This document shows, in pieces, positions 53,870 through 62,672 of a stretch of 64,000 nt of DNA. The notes beneath the pieces are model-generated. The model had not been told where the DNA came from. It saw only the letters and a list, made by a program, of their open reading frames with translations, and ran no database searches. The stretch covers positions 62,001-126,000 of the forward strand of contig NZ_MAOC01000091.1 in NCBI RefSeq assembly GCF_001884135.1, written 5' to 3'. This DNA is from Bacillus nitratireducens. Lineage in GTDB: Bacteria; Bacillota; Bacilli; Bacillales; Bacillaceae_G. How positions within the stretch are numbered: the first letter of the stretch is position 1; each line of letters opens with the position of its first letter. A program made the position numbers and the translations under genes.

Positions 53870-54449
53870 CCATTTGTTGGTTATGCTAGGCATCCAAAGA
53901 CTACTAGAATCTGAGGAAGATATTGAGGTGATTAATACCGTTCACGATCCTTCCATATTAATTAAAACTGTGGAAGATACCCGTCCTGATGTAATTGTTA
54001 CAGACATCAGGATGAAGCAGTATAATGGTATTGAACTTACAAAAGATTTATTGTCAAAATTTCCGGATGTAAAGGTTGTAATTCTATCAGGATATGATCA
54101 TGAAGAATATTATAATGCGGCCTTTGAAGCTGGAGCAAGTGCATACATTACGAAAGAAAGATCAGCATTTGACCTAGCTAACGCAATTCGTCAAAGTCAC
54201 ATGGGATATATACTATTTTCTAAGAATCAGATTATAGGAAATAATATTGAAGCACTAACTTCTGCTGAACAAAGAATATTACTCTTAATCTCAAAAGATA
54301 AAACAAATTATGAGATTAGTACGGACCTTTCAATCAGTAAAAGAACTGTAGAATATCACATTTCTTCAATTATTAGAAAACTGGGTGTAGATTCAAGAGT
54401 TGGAGCAGTCGTAAAAGGGATTAAAAAAGGATTAATTGAAGGTTTTTAA
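53841..54449 (+). CDS. comA: ComA-like NarL-family response regulator
   Basis: 202 residues; GGAGG six bases before the ATG, inside the end of the kinase gene. Receiver 1-120 with Asp9-Asp10 (LLVDDHLL), phospho-acceptor Asp55 (VIVTDIRMKQYNG) and Lys105. LuxR HTH 138-200 (SAEQRILLLISKDKTNYEISTDLSISKRTVEYHISSIIRKLG). Likely target: the divergent lanthipeptide promoter 3.4 kb upstream, where one TTGCGG half-site is present. Last gene of the operon. Confidence 0.9.
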   Translation: MSIHTLLVDDHLLVMLGIQRLLESEEDIEVINTVHDPSILIKTVEDTRPDVIVTDIRMKQYNGIELTKDLLSKFPDVKVVILSGYDHEEYYNAAFEAGASAYITKERSAFDLANAIRQSHMGYILFSKNQIIGNNIEALTSAEQRILLLISKDKTNYEISTDLSISKRTVEYHISSIIRKLGVDSRVGAVVKGIKKGLIEGF

Positions 54450-54540
54450 GGATAAGGGGACATTGCAGAACTGTTATGTCTAAAAGTTTATTGATAAATA
54501 CAGAGAAACAGAATCATAGTATATAACCACCAATACCTGC

Positions 54541-54584
54541 AAATGAAGAAATAGGACTCATGATTGGGTCCTATTTCTTCATTT
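54541..54584. terminator. Long hairpin after the quorum-sensing operon
   Basis: AAATGAAGAAATAGGAC (54541-54557) and its exact complement (54568-54584). T-rich arms but no T-run beyond; it probably still acts as the terminator of the comA-like gene. Confidence 0.65.
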
Positions 54585-54913
54585 GAGATAACTTTAACCA
54601 GATAAAAATTACAATCTTTTATTATATTCATAAATTCCCTCCCCATTATATTTTAAATTCATTCTGTATATGTTCCCACCACATTTCTCTCAGGCTGGAA
54701 AAGCAAAATCTTGCTCAAAATGAAAACACGCCATCCTTTCCTATGATTCTACAGAAAGAATAGCGTATTTATTCATTTTAGGGGGATTTTATTTTGTTAG
54801 CTTGATAGCGATGTGACGCTACCCCATTATGCAAAAGACAAAAATTGGAAGATAATAGATGAAAAATAATAATTCCTTATTCAACTAACGCATGCATGAG
54901 TTGAATAACCTAA

Positions 54914-54936
54914 GGCTGCTTCGGTAGCCATTTTTT
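54914..54936 (+). terminator. Hairpin with UUCG tetraloop and T6
   Basis: GGCTGC-TTCG-GTAGCC followed by ATTTTTT: a very stable cUUCGg-capped terminator. No intact gene precedes it closely, so it probably marks the end of a lost one. Confidence 0.7.
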
Positions 54937-55036
54937 CGTACCAACTGGCAGTTTAGTTTTCAATATGTGAAAAGGGATTTCTAAGTGATGAATTGAATAT
55001 ATATTTATTGTTTACTAATTTTTGGGATGTCCCTTT

Positions 55037-55186
55037 ATGGGAGATAAGTTTTACTGTATTGCTGTATATCAAGTTCTTAATGAAGAAAGACTAGGAGCTT
55101 CGCACGGTTCTATAATAACTTATAGTGATGCTGTGACAGGATTTCTTGTTAGTGAGATAGGGTATTTTTTAATTTATTTATTATAG
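55037..55186 (+). CDS. Doubtful 49-residue ORF
   Basis: ATG at 55037, 49 codons (MGDKFYCIAVYQVLNEERLG, then a hydrophobic end VSEIGYFLIYLL). No proper ribosome-binding site and no recognised domain. It may be a fragment of a lost gene in the decayed border. Confidence 0.2.
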   Translation: MGDKFYCIAVYQVLNEERLGASHGSIITYSDAVTGFLVSEIGYFLIYLL

Positions 55187-55303
55187 TAACGTACCACGAA
55201 ATTGCAACTCTCGTCCTCAAGAATTATTTCTTTTGGGTGAAAGTTTTTTTATTATATAAGTTTCATTCTGTCATAATTTAAAGTTTTCGAGAGGAGAAAT
55301 GAT

Positions 55304-55867
55304 ATGCATCCTATTTTATTAGATGTTCCGTTACAAATAGAAACAGACAGACTAATTCTTCGATCACCACTTCAAGCTGGTGACGGGAATGTCGTACACC
55401 AAGCTATTAAGGATTCAATTAGTGAGTTAAAGCAATGGTTGCTTTTATTCCAGTCAATCCCCACTGTTGAAGAAACGGAAATTATCCTGAGAAATGCCCA
55501 TATAGATTTTTTAAAAAGAGAAAGCTTTCGCTATCTTATCTATCATAAGGATACTAATGATTTTATTGGAACTGCTAGCCTTCACCGAATTAATTGGAAG
55601 ATTTCTAAATGTGAAATCGGATACTGGATTAACACGCAATTTAGTGGCAATGGATATATGACAGAGGTAGTAAGTGAGTTAACAAACCTTGGATTTCAGT
55701 TACTTAAATTTAGAAGGATTGAAATAAGATGTGAATCTACTAACACGAAAAGTCGTGCGATCCCTGAAAAACTAGGTTTTGAGCTTGAGGGGATATTACG
55801 TAATGAAGATCTTTCAGCTGACGGTAAAAAACTAATTGATACCTGCATCTTTGCAAAGGTAAATTAG
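55304..55867 (+). CDS. GNAT acetyltransferase, RimJ/RimL type
   Basis: 187 residues. Starts LQIETDRLILRSPLQAGDG, the usual RimL-like entry; middle FIGTASLHRINWKISKCEIGYWINTQFSGNGYMTEVV, where the acetyl-CoA-binding Q/R-x-x-G-x-G/A loop reads FSGNGYM; end IEIRCESTNTKSRAIPEKLGFELEGILR. Acetylates a protein N-terminus or small molecule with acetyl-CoA; substrate unknown. GAGAGGAGAAATGAT before the ATG. Monocistronic, with a terminator at 56095. Confidence 0.92.
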   Translation: MHPILLDVPLQIETDRLILRSPLQAGDGNVVHQAIKDSISELKQWLLLFQSIPTVEETEIILRNAHIDFLKRESFRYLIYHKDTNDFIGTASLHRINWKISKCEIGYWINTQFSGNGYMTEVVSELTNLGFQLLKFRRIEIRCESTNTKSRAIPEKLGFELEGILRNEDLSADGKKLIDTCIFAKVN

Positions 55868-56094
55868 GTTAAAATTTTAATACTCAATTGAGTCTGTGTA
55901 CATAGTTTATCCCCTTCTAATCCGTTATTGTGATTTGTTTAGAACTATAGTACATCAATATGTTTAAAATGTAATGTACTGAAATGGGTATTTTCTATTA
56001 AAACAAGAAGATTTACTTCTCATAATAATATCAGTATTATATACAAATGTTACAATCATTTTATAAATAAATTGCTTCATGAAATGATAAAATT
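55868..56094. other. Gene-free interval
   Basis: Nothing beyond AT-rich sequence leading to the shared terminator. Confidence 0.5.
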
Positions 56095-56134
56095 AGGACC
56101 GTACATATTAGACATATCTAAAATGTACGGTCCT
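56095..56134. terminator. Bidirectional terminator between convergent genes
   Basis: AGGACCGTACAT (56095-56106) and ATGTACGGTCCT (56123-56134) with a 16-base loop, then TTTGTTT. Confidence 0.8.
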
Positions 56135-56186
56135 TTTGTTTACTAGTGGTTCACTTATCTAACCTAAAGATACGTATGTGGGCCTT

Positions 56187-56846
56187 TTACAATTTGAATT
56201 TCTTTTTAAGCTTCTTATATTTTCTATATGAACGTCTAACAATGTTTAACATGAAATATGGTATTTTAACAGGGAAAGGCAATCTATAAATAAAAGGCAA
56301 GTAAAATGTAAAATACGCCTTTTCTAAGTCTCCCCACTTACTATCTTCTTTTGTTTTTAAGAAATCAGATACATCGACTACATATCCCCTTCCGTTTTCC
56401 ATCATCACATTTTTCCCGTGAACATCACAAGGAGTTAATCCTTGCTCCCTTGCATACTCTATAGCCTCATTGATATCAAGGATTACCTGCTTAGGAATTT
56501 TAATCCCCTTATGGATAGCATCATATAAGGTAATTTCTTTTAAACGTTTCAATACTATGAAATTTTCTCCTTTATATATAAGCTTTGAATAAGAAGGATG
56601 ATTTCCGATTCTTCGGTATACTTCTGACTCTTTTTCAATTCCTTCTCCTTCTCGCGCGTAAACTTTCACTACCCAATCTTTGTATTTTTTGTGCATAAAT
56701 ACTGCGGCATAATTACCTGTCCCTAAACACTTCCAAAGTCTAGGAATATCTTTAACTACTACAGGTTCGAATTCATCCTCGCTTCTTATGCTTACCTCTT
56801 TTAATAATTCGTCCTTTATCAATCTCACAAAACTATTTATACTCAT
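56187..56846 (-). CDS. YrzF-like Ser/Thr protein kinase
   Basis: 219 residues. Kinase landmarks in compact form: glycine loop CLGTGNYAAVF, Lys in WVVKVYARE, Glu in KESEVYRR, catalytic loop LTPCDVHGKNVMM (Asp and Asn in HRD-x-x-x-x-N place), and DVSDFL in place of DFG. This is the small kinase type of B. subtilis YrzF/YbdM, which lacks much of the C-lobe; the last 40 residues are basic and hydrophobic (FPVKIPYFMLNIVRRSYRKYKKLKKKFKL). Start set at the second of two ATGs for best spacing from GGAG. Physiological targets unknown. Confidence 0.82.
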   Translation of the reverse strand: MSINSFVRLIKDELLKEVSIRSEDEFEPVVVKDIPRLWKCLGTGNYAAVFMHKKYKDWVVKVYAREGEGIEKESEVYRRIGNHPSYSKLIYKGENFIVLKRLKEITLYDAIHKGIKIPKQVILDINEAIEYAREQGLTPCDVHGKNVMMENGRGYVVDVSDFLKTKEDSKWGDLEKAYFTFYLPFIYRLPFPVKIPYFMLNIVRRSYRKYKKLKKKFKL

Positions 56847-57135
56847 CATTTCCACTCCGGTTTTGCTAAAAGGTGTACTACCCCATACCCATCAAGTTAA
56901 AAAGTACATCCTTCCCTAATACGAAAAAAATGAGCAAACTTCACTAAGTAACTAACTTTAGAGAAATTAAATTTTCATTTAGGGGGGGTACTTCAAAAAC
57001 CTTAAAATGGATATTCTACGCAAATATATACTATTGATACAATATGTTAACTTCACATGATTATATTATACAAAAACTCAGCAAATACCGTTACAAAAAG
57101 TGTACAAGCTACATTTATTAATAATATACAACTTA
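56847..57135. other. Gene-free interval
   Basis: A G-rich GGGGGGG-like stretch near 56980 and AT-rich DNA. The missing N-terminus of the metalloprotease remnant probably lay here. Confidence 0.4.
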
Positions 57136-57594
57136 TACAAGTTGTTCAATGAAGAATATTTCGCAGATAAAATTGACTGTTTTAAACCAGAAACTTTTAA
57201 AAATTCACTCCCATATACTCAAGGAGTTAACGAATGGATTGGCTTATTTTTTGCCTAAGGAAATAGATTAGCAGATGGAGAAAGCACTGGGTGCACTTTA
57301 TGTGTACTGATTGTTCAGAATGGTGAAATAACCGATTCCCAAGCTAATATTGTTGTCACTGATGAAGCAGATCATTTGTTACTTGCTCATGAAATCGGAC
57401 ATGCACTATTTGCTAGAATAGTAAGGAACAATATAGAAAGCACAGCACCTTGTTGTCAAAATGATCCTACAGGTCATAGTAACGAAGAAAATGATCTAAT
57501 GCTTCCGATAGTACCAGCAATTCCTAATCCTATTCTCACACAAAAAGAGGTAGAAAAAGTTCTGCAAAGCCCTAAAGCTTTTTATGTTCAATAA
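57136..57594 (+). pseudogene. Zinc metalloprotease remnant with in-frame stop
   Basis: One continuous frame of 152 codons, broken by a TAA at 57256-57258 (after GVNEWIGLFFA). The part after the stop has a metzincin-like zinc site, LLLAHEIGHALFARIV (HExxH), a later GHSNEEN His and NDLMLP (Met-turn-like), and ends LTQKEVEKVLQSPKAFY. Without the stop it would read GNRLADGESTGCTLCVLIV. No start codon or ribosome-binding site in front. A decayed secreted-type protease; the exact family is unclear. Confidence 0.65.
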
Positions 57595-57727
57595 TTAATA
57601 TAAAAAAGAGGACAAGAAAATTCTTACATCACAATTTTCTCCCCTTTCTCTACTTATCAAGTAACATTAATAAATGAGGTACCGTCACATTCTCATAAAA
57701 CTAAGGCTTCACACTATTCATTCAGCA

Positions 57728-57757
57728 AAAAAAGACCGTATTATTACGGTCTTTTTT
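57728..57757. terminator. Bidirectional terminator
   Basis: AAAAAAGACCGTA (57728-57740) and TACGGTCTTTTTT (57745-57757). Ends the RocB-like gene on the minus strand and the protease remnant on the plus strand. Confidence 0.88.
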
Positions 57758-57777
57758 CTATCACCCTTACACAGAAA

Positions 57778-59418
57778 CTATGACTGTGTAACTTTATTAG
57801 AAACAAGTAATTTTTCAATACATATAGGTAACATATCTAATAGCGTTTCAAATGCGTAATTTACGTCCAGACGCTCCGTCCATTGATGTGCATCTTTTCC
57901 TACTGGCCCCATATTTAATACTGGAACGTCAAACTCTTCTAATTCCTGAAGTGGAATCGAATAACCTTTATCCCATAATGGCATATTGTCTACAAGGGAA
58001 CTCATTGAATCCAATGGGTTTTGTAAGCCCACATAGCTCAAATCTGAAATTCCTCCAAAATAATTTTGATTTTCAAATGTAATACTATGATTATAGTAGG
58101 CATACTTTTCCATTTCTACAACTACCTCTTTAATGAAAGGATTGTTGCGTGAACTCACAGCTGGATAGTATGGCGGCGCAAAGAAAAGTACAATCATCGG
58201 AGCCTTTTCTTTACATAAGATAGATAATTTGTCTACTAAATCAATAGTTACCGCACGATCATCTTTATCTTCTCTATTTTTTATAATATCGGATTGAATT
58301 TCATCTATTTTTCCTTGCCCATGTTGTTCAATTGCATATGCAATAAGCTCTTCATACGTTAATACATTTACTTTAAGATTAGGCGGTATGAACGGATTAT
58401 GCTTAGAAAAATGATACGCTCGCTCCTCATACGATTCTTCAATTTTCTCTGCTACTTTCGTTACCTTTTGACGTAACAACGAAACTACATCTGTCATCGT
58501 TTTTTCTAGTAAAAACAAATTAAATAATGTAACAGCACGATGAGGAATTTGTACAGAATAATCCTCCTTTAAATCTCTTTGAAGCAAGTTAGTTGGTGGT
58601 GGACTCGCTTCACCATCTACAATATCACAAAGGTCAGTATTCAACTCTAATTCTGCTGTTAATAATGCAGCCATATAACTCCCATTTAATCCTGCAAAAG
58701 GTTCGCCTACATGTGTCTCTTTTCCATAGCAAAGGAAACCAGGTAACACCTTACCAATAGAACCAGTATAAATATACTTATTTTGGTCACCAGGATGTCT
58801 TGAAAACATAGGCTCTGAATTTAAGACCGTTTTATACTCTAAGTCATGTTCTTTTGCTAAATCTAATAATCTCGGAACTGCAGCTCTCATCCCTACAGAG
58901 TTCACTTCTTCATCTGGAACAGCCAATAAAAGAACATTCCCATCAAATCTTCCTTCACAAGCTTGCTCAACCATCGCCATTTGTAAAGCTAGACCACATT
59001 TCATATCCATCGTTCCTCTACCAAAGAGCCAATCTCCTTGCTCTATATCTTCACGTACATGATCTGGTAGCTCATCTTTATGAGAATAAAACATTGATGT
59101 TAATTTTTTAGGGTTAAATGCATCTTCTTTCCACACTCCATAATCTTGTACATCTACAACATCAAAGTGGCTAACAAGAATTACGGTATTTTTCGTACTA
59201 TCGCTTTTCTTTACTAGGGCTGTAACAAAATATCGTCCATCCCCCGTCGGATTTTTTTGCAAATGATGTGGATTTTGTTTGAAATACTGTAAGTCAGATA
59301 ATTGTTCTACAACAAAGTCTGGCAATATAACTTCAGCTTCTGAACCTGTAATACTAGGAATTTCAACAAGATTGCTTAATAATTGCACCAATTGTTCTTT
59401 AGATTGCCACTTTGACAT
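57778..59418 (-). CDS. RocB-like M20-family peptidase
   Basis: 546 residues from the ATG at 59418 (AGGGGGATTTAT before it; the longer frame adds a meaningless MELIFIMRKNRGIY). M20 zinc sites: VILVSHFDVVDV (His-x-Asp), GRGTMDMKCGLALQMA (bridging Asp), AVPDEEVNS (Glu-Glu), and later NMGPVGKDAHQW (His). Length and the stretch HDLEYKTVLNSEPMF point to the RocB branch (arginine degradation protein of unknown reaction in B. subtilis). Together with the IclR regulator and amino-acid permease beside it, it probably takes part in amino-acid or acyl-amino-acid use. Confidence 0.88.
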   Translation of the reverse strand: MSKWQSKEQLVQLLSNLVEIPSITGSEAEVILPDFVVEQLSDLQYFKQNPHHLQKNPTGDGRYFVTALVKKSDSTKNTVILVSHFDVVDVQDYGVWKEDAFNPKKLTSMFYSHKDELPDHVREDIEQGDWLFGRGTMDMKCGLALQMAMVEQACEGRFDGNVLLLAVPDEEVNSVGMRAAVPRLLDLAKEHDLEYKTVLNSEPMFSRHPGDQNKYIYTGSIGKVLPGFLCYGKETHVGEPFAGLNGSYMAALLTAELELNTDLCDIVDGEASPPPTNLLQRDLKEDYSVQIPHRAVTLFNLFLLEKTMTDVVSLLRQKVTKVAEKIEESYEERAYHFSKHNPFIPPNLKVNVLTYEELIAYAIEQHGQGKIDEIQSDIIKNREDKDDRAVTIDLVDKLSILCKEKAPMIVLFFAPPYYPAVSSRNNPFIKEVVVEMEKYAYYNHSITFENQNYFGGISDLSYVGLQNPLDSMSSLVDNMPLWDKGYSIPLQELEEFDVPVLNMGPVGKDAHQWTERLDVNYAFETLLDMLPICIEKLLVSNKVTQS

Positions 59419-59493
59419 ATAAATCCCCCTATTTTTCCGCATTATGAAAATCAATTCCAATATATGAATAAAAAATGACGACAGTTATCAAAA

Positions 59494-60243
59494 TTATACT
59501 TCTGATGTTCTGCCGATTTTTATTGATATTTCATGAGCAGCTTGTTTTACCTTACTAATAAGAAAAGATAGTCGATCATCATTAATGCGATGACTAATCA
59601 ATCCGATACTTAATGCTCCTACTACTTTATGATTAAATCCTATAATAGGTGCTGCTACTGAAGCTGTCCCTTCTGTTTTTTCACCATAACTCACAGCATA
59701 TCCTTCGTTTCTTATCTGCTTTATTTGATCGAAAAGAATTTGCTTTTGTTCTGGTAAAGAAGAAAGTAAATGTTCTACAATGTGTTCCATTTCATTCGTG
59801 TTCATATTGGCAAGCATCGTTTTATTTGCGGCGCCAATCGAAAGTGGAATCTGCTCCCCTAAGTTATCGATAACTCGAATTTTTAAAGGGCTATCAATTC
59901 TTTCAATGATAATAGAATGTGTTCCATTTGGAATGTTCAAATAAACACTCTCTTCAACTTCAGAGGCCAAACGCTTCATCACTTCTCTTGCAACAGATCT
60001 GTAGTCTACCTTCTCCAATTGACGTAATCCTATTTCCATCCACATTGGTCCAATCTTGTACTGTTTTGTCTCTGAAATTTGCGTAACTAATCCATGCTCC
60101 ATTAGAGAGTTCAGTAACCTATGTACTGTACTAACCGGGAGATGTGTTCTATCAGCTATATCAGAAATAGCCCAATACTCTTTTTCATTTGTAGAATTCA
60201 ACAACTTAATAATACCTATCGCTCGATCAATGGACTGTACCAT
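59494..60243 (-). CDS. IclR-family regulator
   Basis: 249 residues from the ATG at 60243 (GAGGCGAG upstream). Winged HTH: VQSIDRAIGIIKLLNSTNEKEYWAISDIADRTHLPVSTVHRLLNSLMEHGLV. Effector domain with the family's GTASVAAPIIGFNHKVVGALSIGLI near 205-230. Lies between the peptidase (same strand, 75 bases) and the divergent permease; probably controls both. A GGAAT-AC-ATTCC dyad between the divergent genes is the likely operator. Confidence 0.92.
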   Translation of the reverse strand: MVQSIDRAIGIIKLLNSTNEKEYWAISDIADRTHLPVSTVHRLLNSLMEHGLVTQISETKQYKIGPMWMEIGLRQLEKVDYRSVAREVMKRLASEVEESVYLNIPNGTHSIIIERIDSPLKIRVIDNLGEQIPLSIGAANKTMLANMNTNEMEHIVEHLLSSLPEQKQILFDQIKQIRNEGYAVSYGEKTEGTASVAAPIIGFNHKVVGALSIGLISHRINDDRLSFLISKVKQAAHEISIKIGRTSEV

Positions 60244-60440
60244 AACTCGCCTCAACTTTACTTGTAGTATGTTTAGCCTAATTACCTATCAATTTAACAA
60301 AAATTTAAACTGAAATCAATTAATTTATTTAATTTTCTAAAAATAGAGATATAACACTATCAAAAAAATGAAAACGCAAACAAAAAAATATTGACTTTTC
60401 TTTTTAATTATCTGAAAATTAGAACAAGATTTCACATCAC

Positions 60441-60452
60441 GGAATACATTCC
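60441..60452. promoter_or_regulatory. Candidate IclR operator
   Basis: GGAATACATTCC, a perfect 5+5 dyad, overlapping a second imperfect one (TCCATAATACGGA, 60450-60462) in the IclR-permease interval. Size and sequence fit IclR-family sites. Confidence 0.55.
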
Positions 60453-60507
60453 ATAATACGGAAAAACATCAATTTTCATACTACCAATTATGAAAGTGAG
60501 GAAAACA

Positions 60508-61932
60508 ATGACGCAAGTAAACAATACAAACAATGAATTAAAGCGCACGATGAAAGGTAGACATTTATTCATGATTGCACTCGGTGGTGTGATTGGAACG
60601 GGGTTATTTAACGGATCTGGCTTTATTATTAGTCAAGCTGGACCTGGTGGATCCGTACTTGCCTTTATGGCCGGTGGATTATTAATGTATCTTGTTATGT
60701 TATGTCTTGGTGAGCTTGCTGTAGCAATGCCTGTTTCAGGATCTTTCCAGGAATATGCTACCAAATTCATTAACCCTGCAACTGGGTTTACAATCGGCTG
60801 GTTGTATTGGCTAAGCTGGGCGAATACGACTGGTCTTGAATTTACCACTGCTGGTATTACAATGCAGCGCTGGTTTCCTGATATCCCTGTCTGGGTTTGG
60901 TGTTTAATATTTGGTGTTACAATATTTACTATTAACGCATTATCCGCTCGTAGTTATGCAGAAACAGAATTTTGGTTTTCAAGTATAAAAGTATCTGCCA
61001 TTATTGCTTTCATTATTCTTGGCGGCGCCGCTATGTTCGGCTTTATTGATTTAAAAGGAAACGAACCCGCTCCGCTTCTTTCAAATTTCGTAAATCATGG
61101 TGGTTTATTCCCAAATGGACTTGCCGCTATCTTATTAACAATGGTTACAGTCAATTATTCCTTCCAAGGTACAGAACTTGTTGGAATCGCAGCAGGTGAA
61201 AGTGAAGATCCAGCAAAGACTTTACCTCGTTCTATTAGAAATATAATATGGCGCACGATGTTTTTCTTCGTTTTAGCAATCTTTATTCTTGTGGCCTTAA
61301 TTCCTTGGGAAGAGGCAGGATTAACTAAGAGTCCGTTTGTTGCTGTATTTGATAATATCGGTATTCCATATGCAGCTGATATTATGAACTTTGTTATTCT
61401 TACTGCTGTTCTTTCTGTCGCAAACTCAGGACTGTACGCTGCAACTCGAATGCTTTGGTCATTATCAAAAAATGATATGGCTCCAGCCTTTTTAAAGAAA
61501 TTATCATCACGAGGGATACCTCTAAACGCTTTAATCTTAACGATAGCTATTTCTGCTTTTTCTCTTTTGACAAGCGTTGTAGCTGCTGAAACTGTTTACT
61601 TATGGCTCATTTCAATTTCTGGAGTCATTACAATTATTGTTTGGATGTCAATTTGTGTTTCTCAATTCTTTTTCCGTAAACATTATTTAGCCGACGGTGG
61701 AAAATTAGAAGACTTAAAATTTAAAACTCCACTTTATCCTCTTGTACCAATTCTTGGTTTTGGATTGTATGGCATTATATTAATAAGTCTTATCTTTATC
61801 CCAAGTCAAAGACTAGGAATCTATTGCACTGTACCATTTATCATCTTTTGCTACATCTACTATCACTTTAAGGTAAAGAAAAGAATTGCTACTAACACTC
61901 ATACAGAGACTAAAATTAGCGAAACTTCGTAA
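60508..61932 (+). CDS. Amino-acid permease, APC superfamily (RocC/RocE-like)
   Basis: 474 residues from the ATG at 60508 (GTGAGG six bases upstream; the ATG at 60490 overlaps nothing useful). Twelve membrane segments. N-terminal consensus LKRTMKGRHLFMIALGGVIGTGLFNGSGFIISQAGPGG is the substrate/sodium-site region of the AAT family; GELAVAMPVSGSFQEYATKFINPATGFTIGW follows. Imports an amino acid, perhaps arginine/ornithine given the RocB-like neighbour, by proton symport. Own terminator at 61948. Confidence 0.93.
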   Translation: MTQVNNTNNELKRTMKGRHLFMIALGGVIGTGLFNGSGFIISQAGPGGSVLAFMAGGLLMYLVMLCLGELAVAMPVSGSFQEYATKFINPATGFTIGWLYWLSWANTTGLEFTTAGITMQRWFPDIPVWVWCLIFGVTIFTINALSARSYAETEFWFSSIKVSAIIAFIILGGAAMFGFIDLKGNEPAPLLSNFVNHGGLFPNGLAAILLTMVTVNYSFQGTELVGIAAGESEDPAKTLPRSIRNIIWRTMFFFVLAIFILVALIPWEEAGLTKSPFVAVFDNIGIPYAADIMNFVILTAVLSVANSGLYAATRMLWSLSKNDMAPAFLKKLSSRGIPLNALILTIAISAFSLLTSVVAAETVYLWLISISGVITIIVWMSICVSQFFFRKHYLADGGKLEDLKFKTPLYPLVPILGFGLYGIILISLIFIPSQRLGIYCTVPFIIFCYIYYHFKVKKRIATNTHTETKISETS

Positions 61933-61947
61933 TACTGTACGATATTT

Positions 61948-61987
61948 AAAAGACCGCACATTGCTTTTACTTCATGTGCGGTCTTTT
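61948..61987 (+). terminator. Terminator of the permease gene
   Basis: AAAAGACCGCACAT (61948-61961) and ATGTGCGGTCTTTT (61974-61987), then ATC. Confidence 0.88.
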
Positions 61988-62106
61988 ATCATTGCTTTAT
62001 TCATTTTTCCAGGCCCCCTATTTCCCACTTACTATTACTCTTTTGTTTTGATATATTGAATACATAGTCACATTAAAAATTAAAAGACAGACAGGAGTTA
62101 AATACA

Positions 62107-62454
62107 ATGATAAAAGGTTTCGGAGGAATATTTTGGAGAACTAAAAATCTTGATGTTATAAAAAAATGGTACAGTGAAGTGTTGAAGATTGAAATAGAAA
62201 ATTGGAATGGGACTGTGATTAAACCCGAATTAGGAACAGAGACTATCTTTTCTTTCTTTACTGAGAATGACAGTTATTTTCCAACAGAACAACAAGTAAT
62301 GCTGAATTTCCAAGTACATAATCTAAACGAGACTATTCAGCATCTTGAACATATTGGTGTACCTCTTGAAAAGAAAGAAGAGATTAGTGAATTTGGAAAG
62401 TTTATTTGGATTAAAGATCCTGAAGGTCGATTGATTGAACTTTGGGAGAAATAG
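62107..62454 (+). CDS. VOC-family (glyoxalase fold) protein
   Basis: 115 residues: two beta-alpha-beta-beta-beta modules. FGGIFWRTKNLDVIKKWYSEVLKIEIE opens the first; VMLNFQVHNLNETIQHLEHIGVPLEKKEEISEFGKFIWIKDPEGRLIELWEK closes the second, with the typical D-P-E-G-x-x-I-E-L-W metal-ligand end. The first module lacks the usual metal His. May be a dioxygenase-like enzyme, a lyase or a drug-binding protein. AGGAGTTAAATACA before the ATG. Confidence 0.9.
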   Translation: MIKGFGGIFWRTKNLDVIKKWYSEVLKIEIENWNGTVIKPELGTETIFSFFTENDSYFPTEQQVMLNFQVHNLNETIQHLEHIGVPLEKKEEISEFGKFIWIKDPEGRLIELWEK

Positions 62455-62510
62455 TGGATTTTAATCCTTTGCTATTAAGCTAACAGATGCCTTAGTTCAA
62501 TAAGGTAAAT

Positions 62511-62567
62511 AAAAAAGTGCATCTCCGTTTATTAGACACAGTCTAACAATCGGAGATGCACTTTTTT
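62511..62567. terminator. Nested terminator hairpin
   Basis: AAAAAAGTGCATCTCCG (62511-62527) pairs with its exact complement (62551-62567); the loop itself contains TTAGAC-ACA-GTCTAA. T-runs in both directions. Confidence 0.85.
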
Positions 62568-62672
62568 ATGGATTAACACTTCTTAGTGTTGTAAATCCGT
62601 AGTTCCCTGATTCTACCCCTTGTAGAGATTGATTATCAAAATGATTATATTCATTGAATAGTGCTTATTTAC

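Larger units (their letters stand above)
54450..55036. other. Decayed right border of the island
   Basis: No intact gene. Holds two hairpins (54541-54584, 54914-54936) and a scrap of open frame at about 54803-54863 (SDVTLPHYAKDKNWKIIDEK and stop). This scrap resembles the one at 33060-33100 on the other side. Confidence 0.5.

Noticed and set aside
54905-54936. tRNA-like stem in the right border
   Set aside because: Only one hairpin with UUCG loop and T6; no cloverleaf, so it is a terminator.
60380-60440. Sigma-54 promoter for the permease, as for B. subtilis roc genes
   Set aside because: No TGGCAC-N5-TTGC pattern in the interval.
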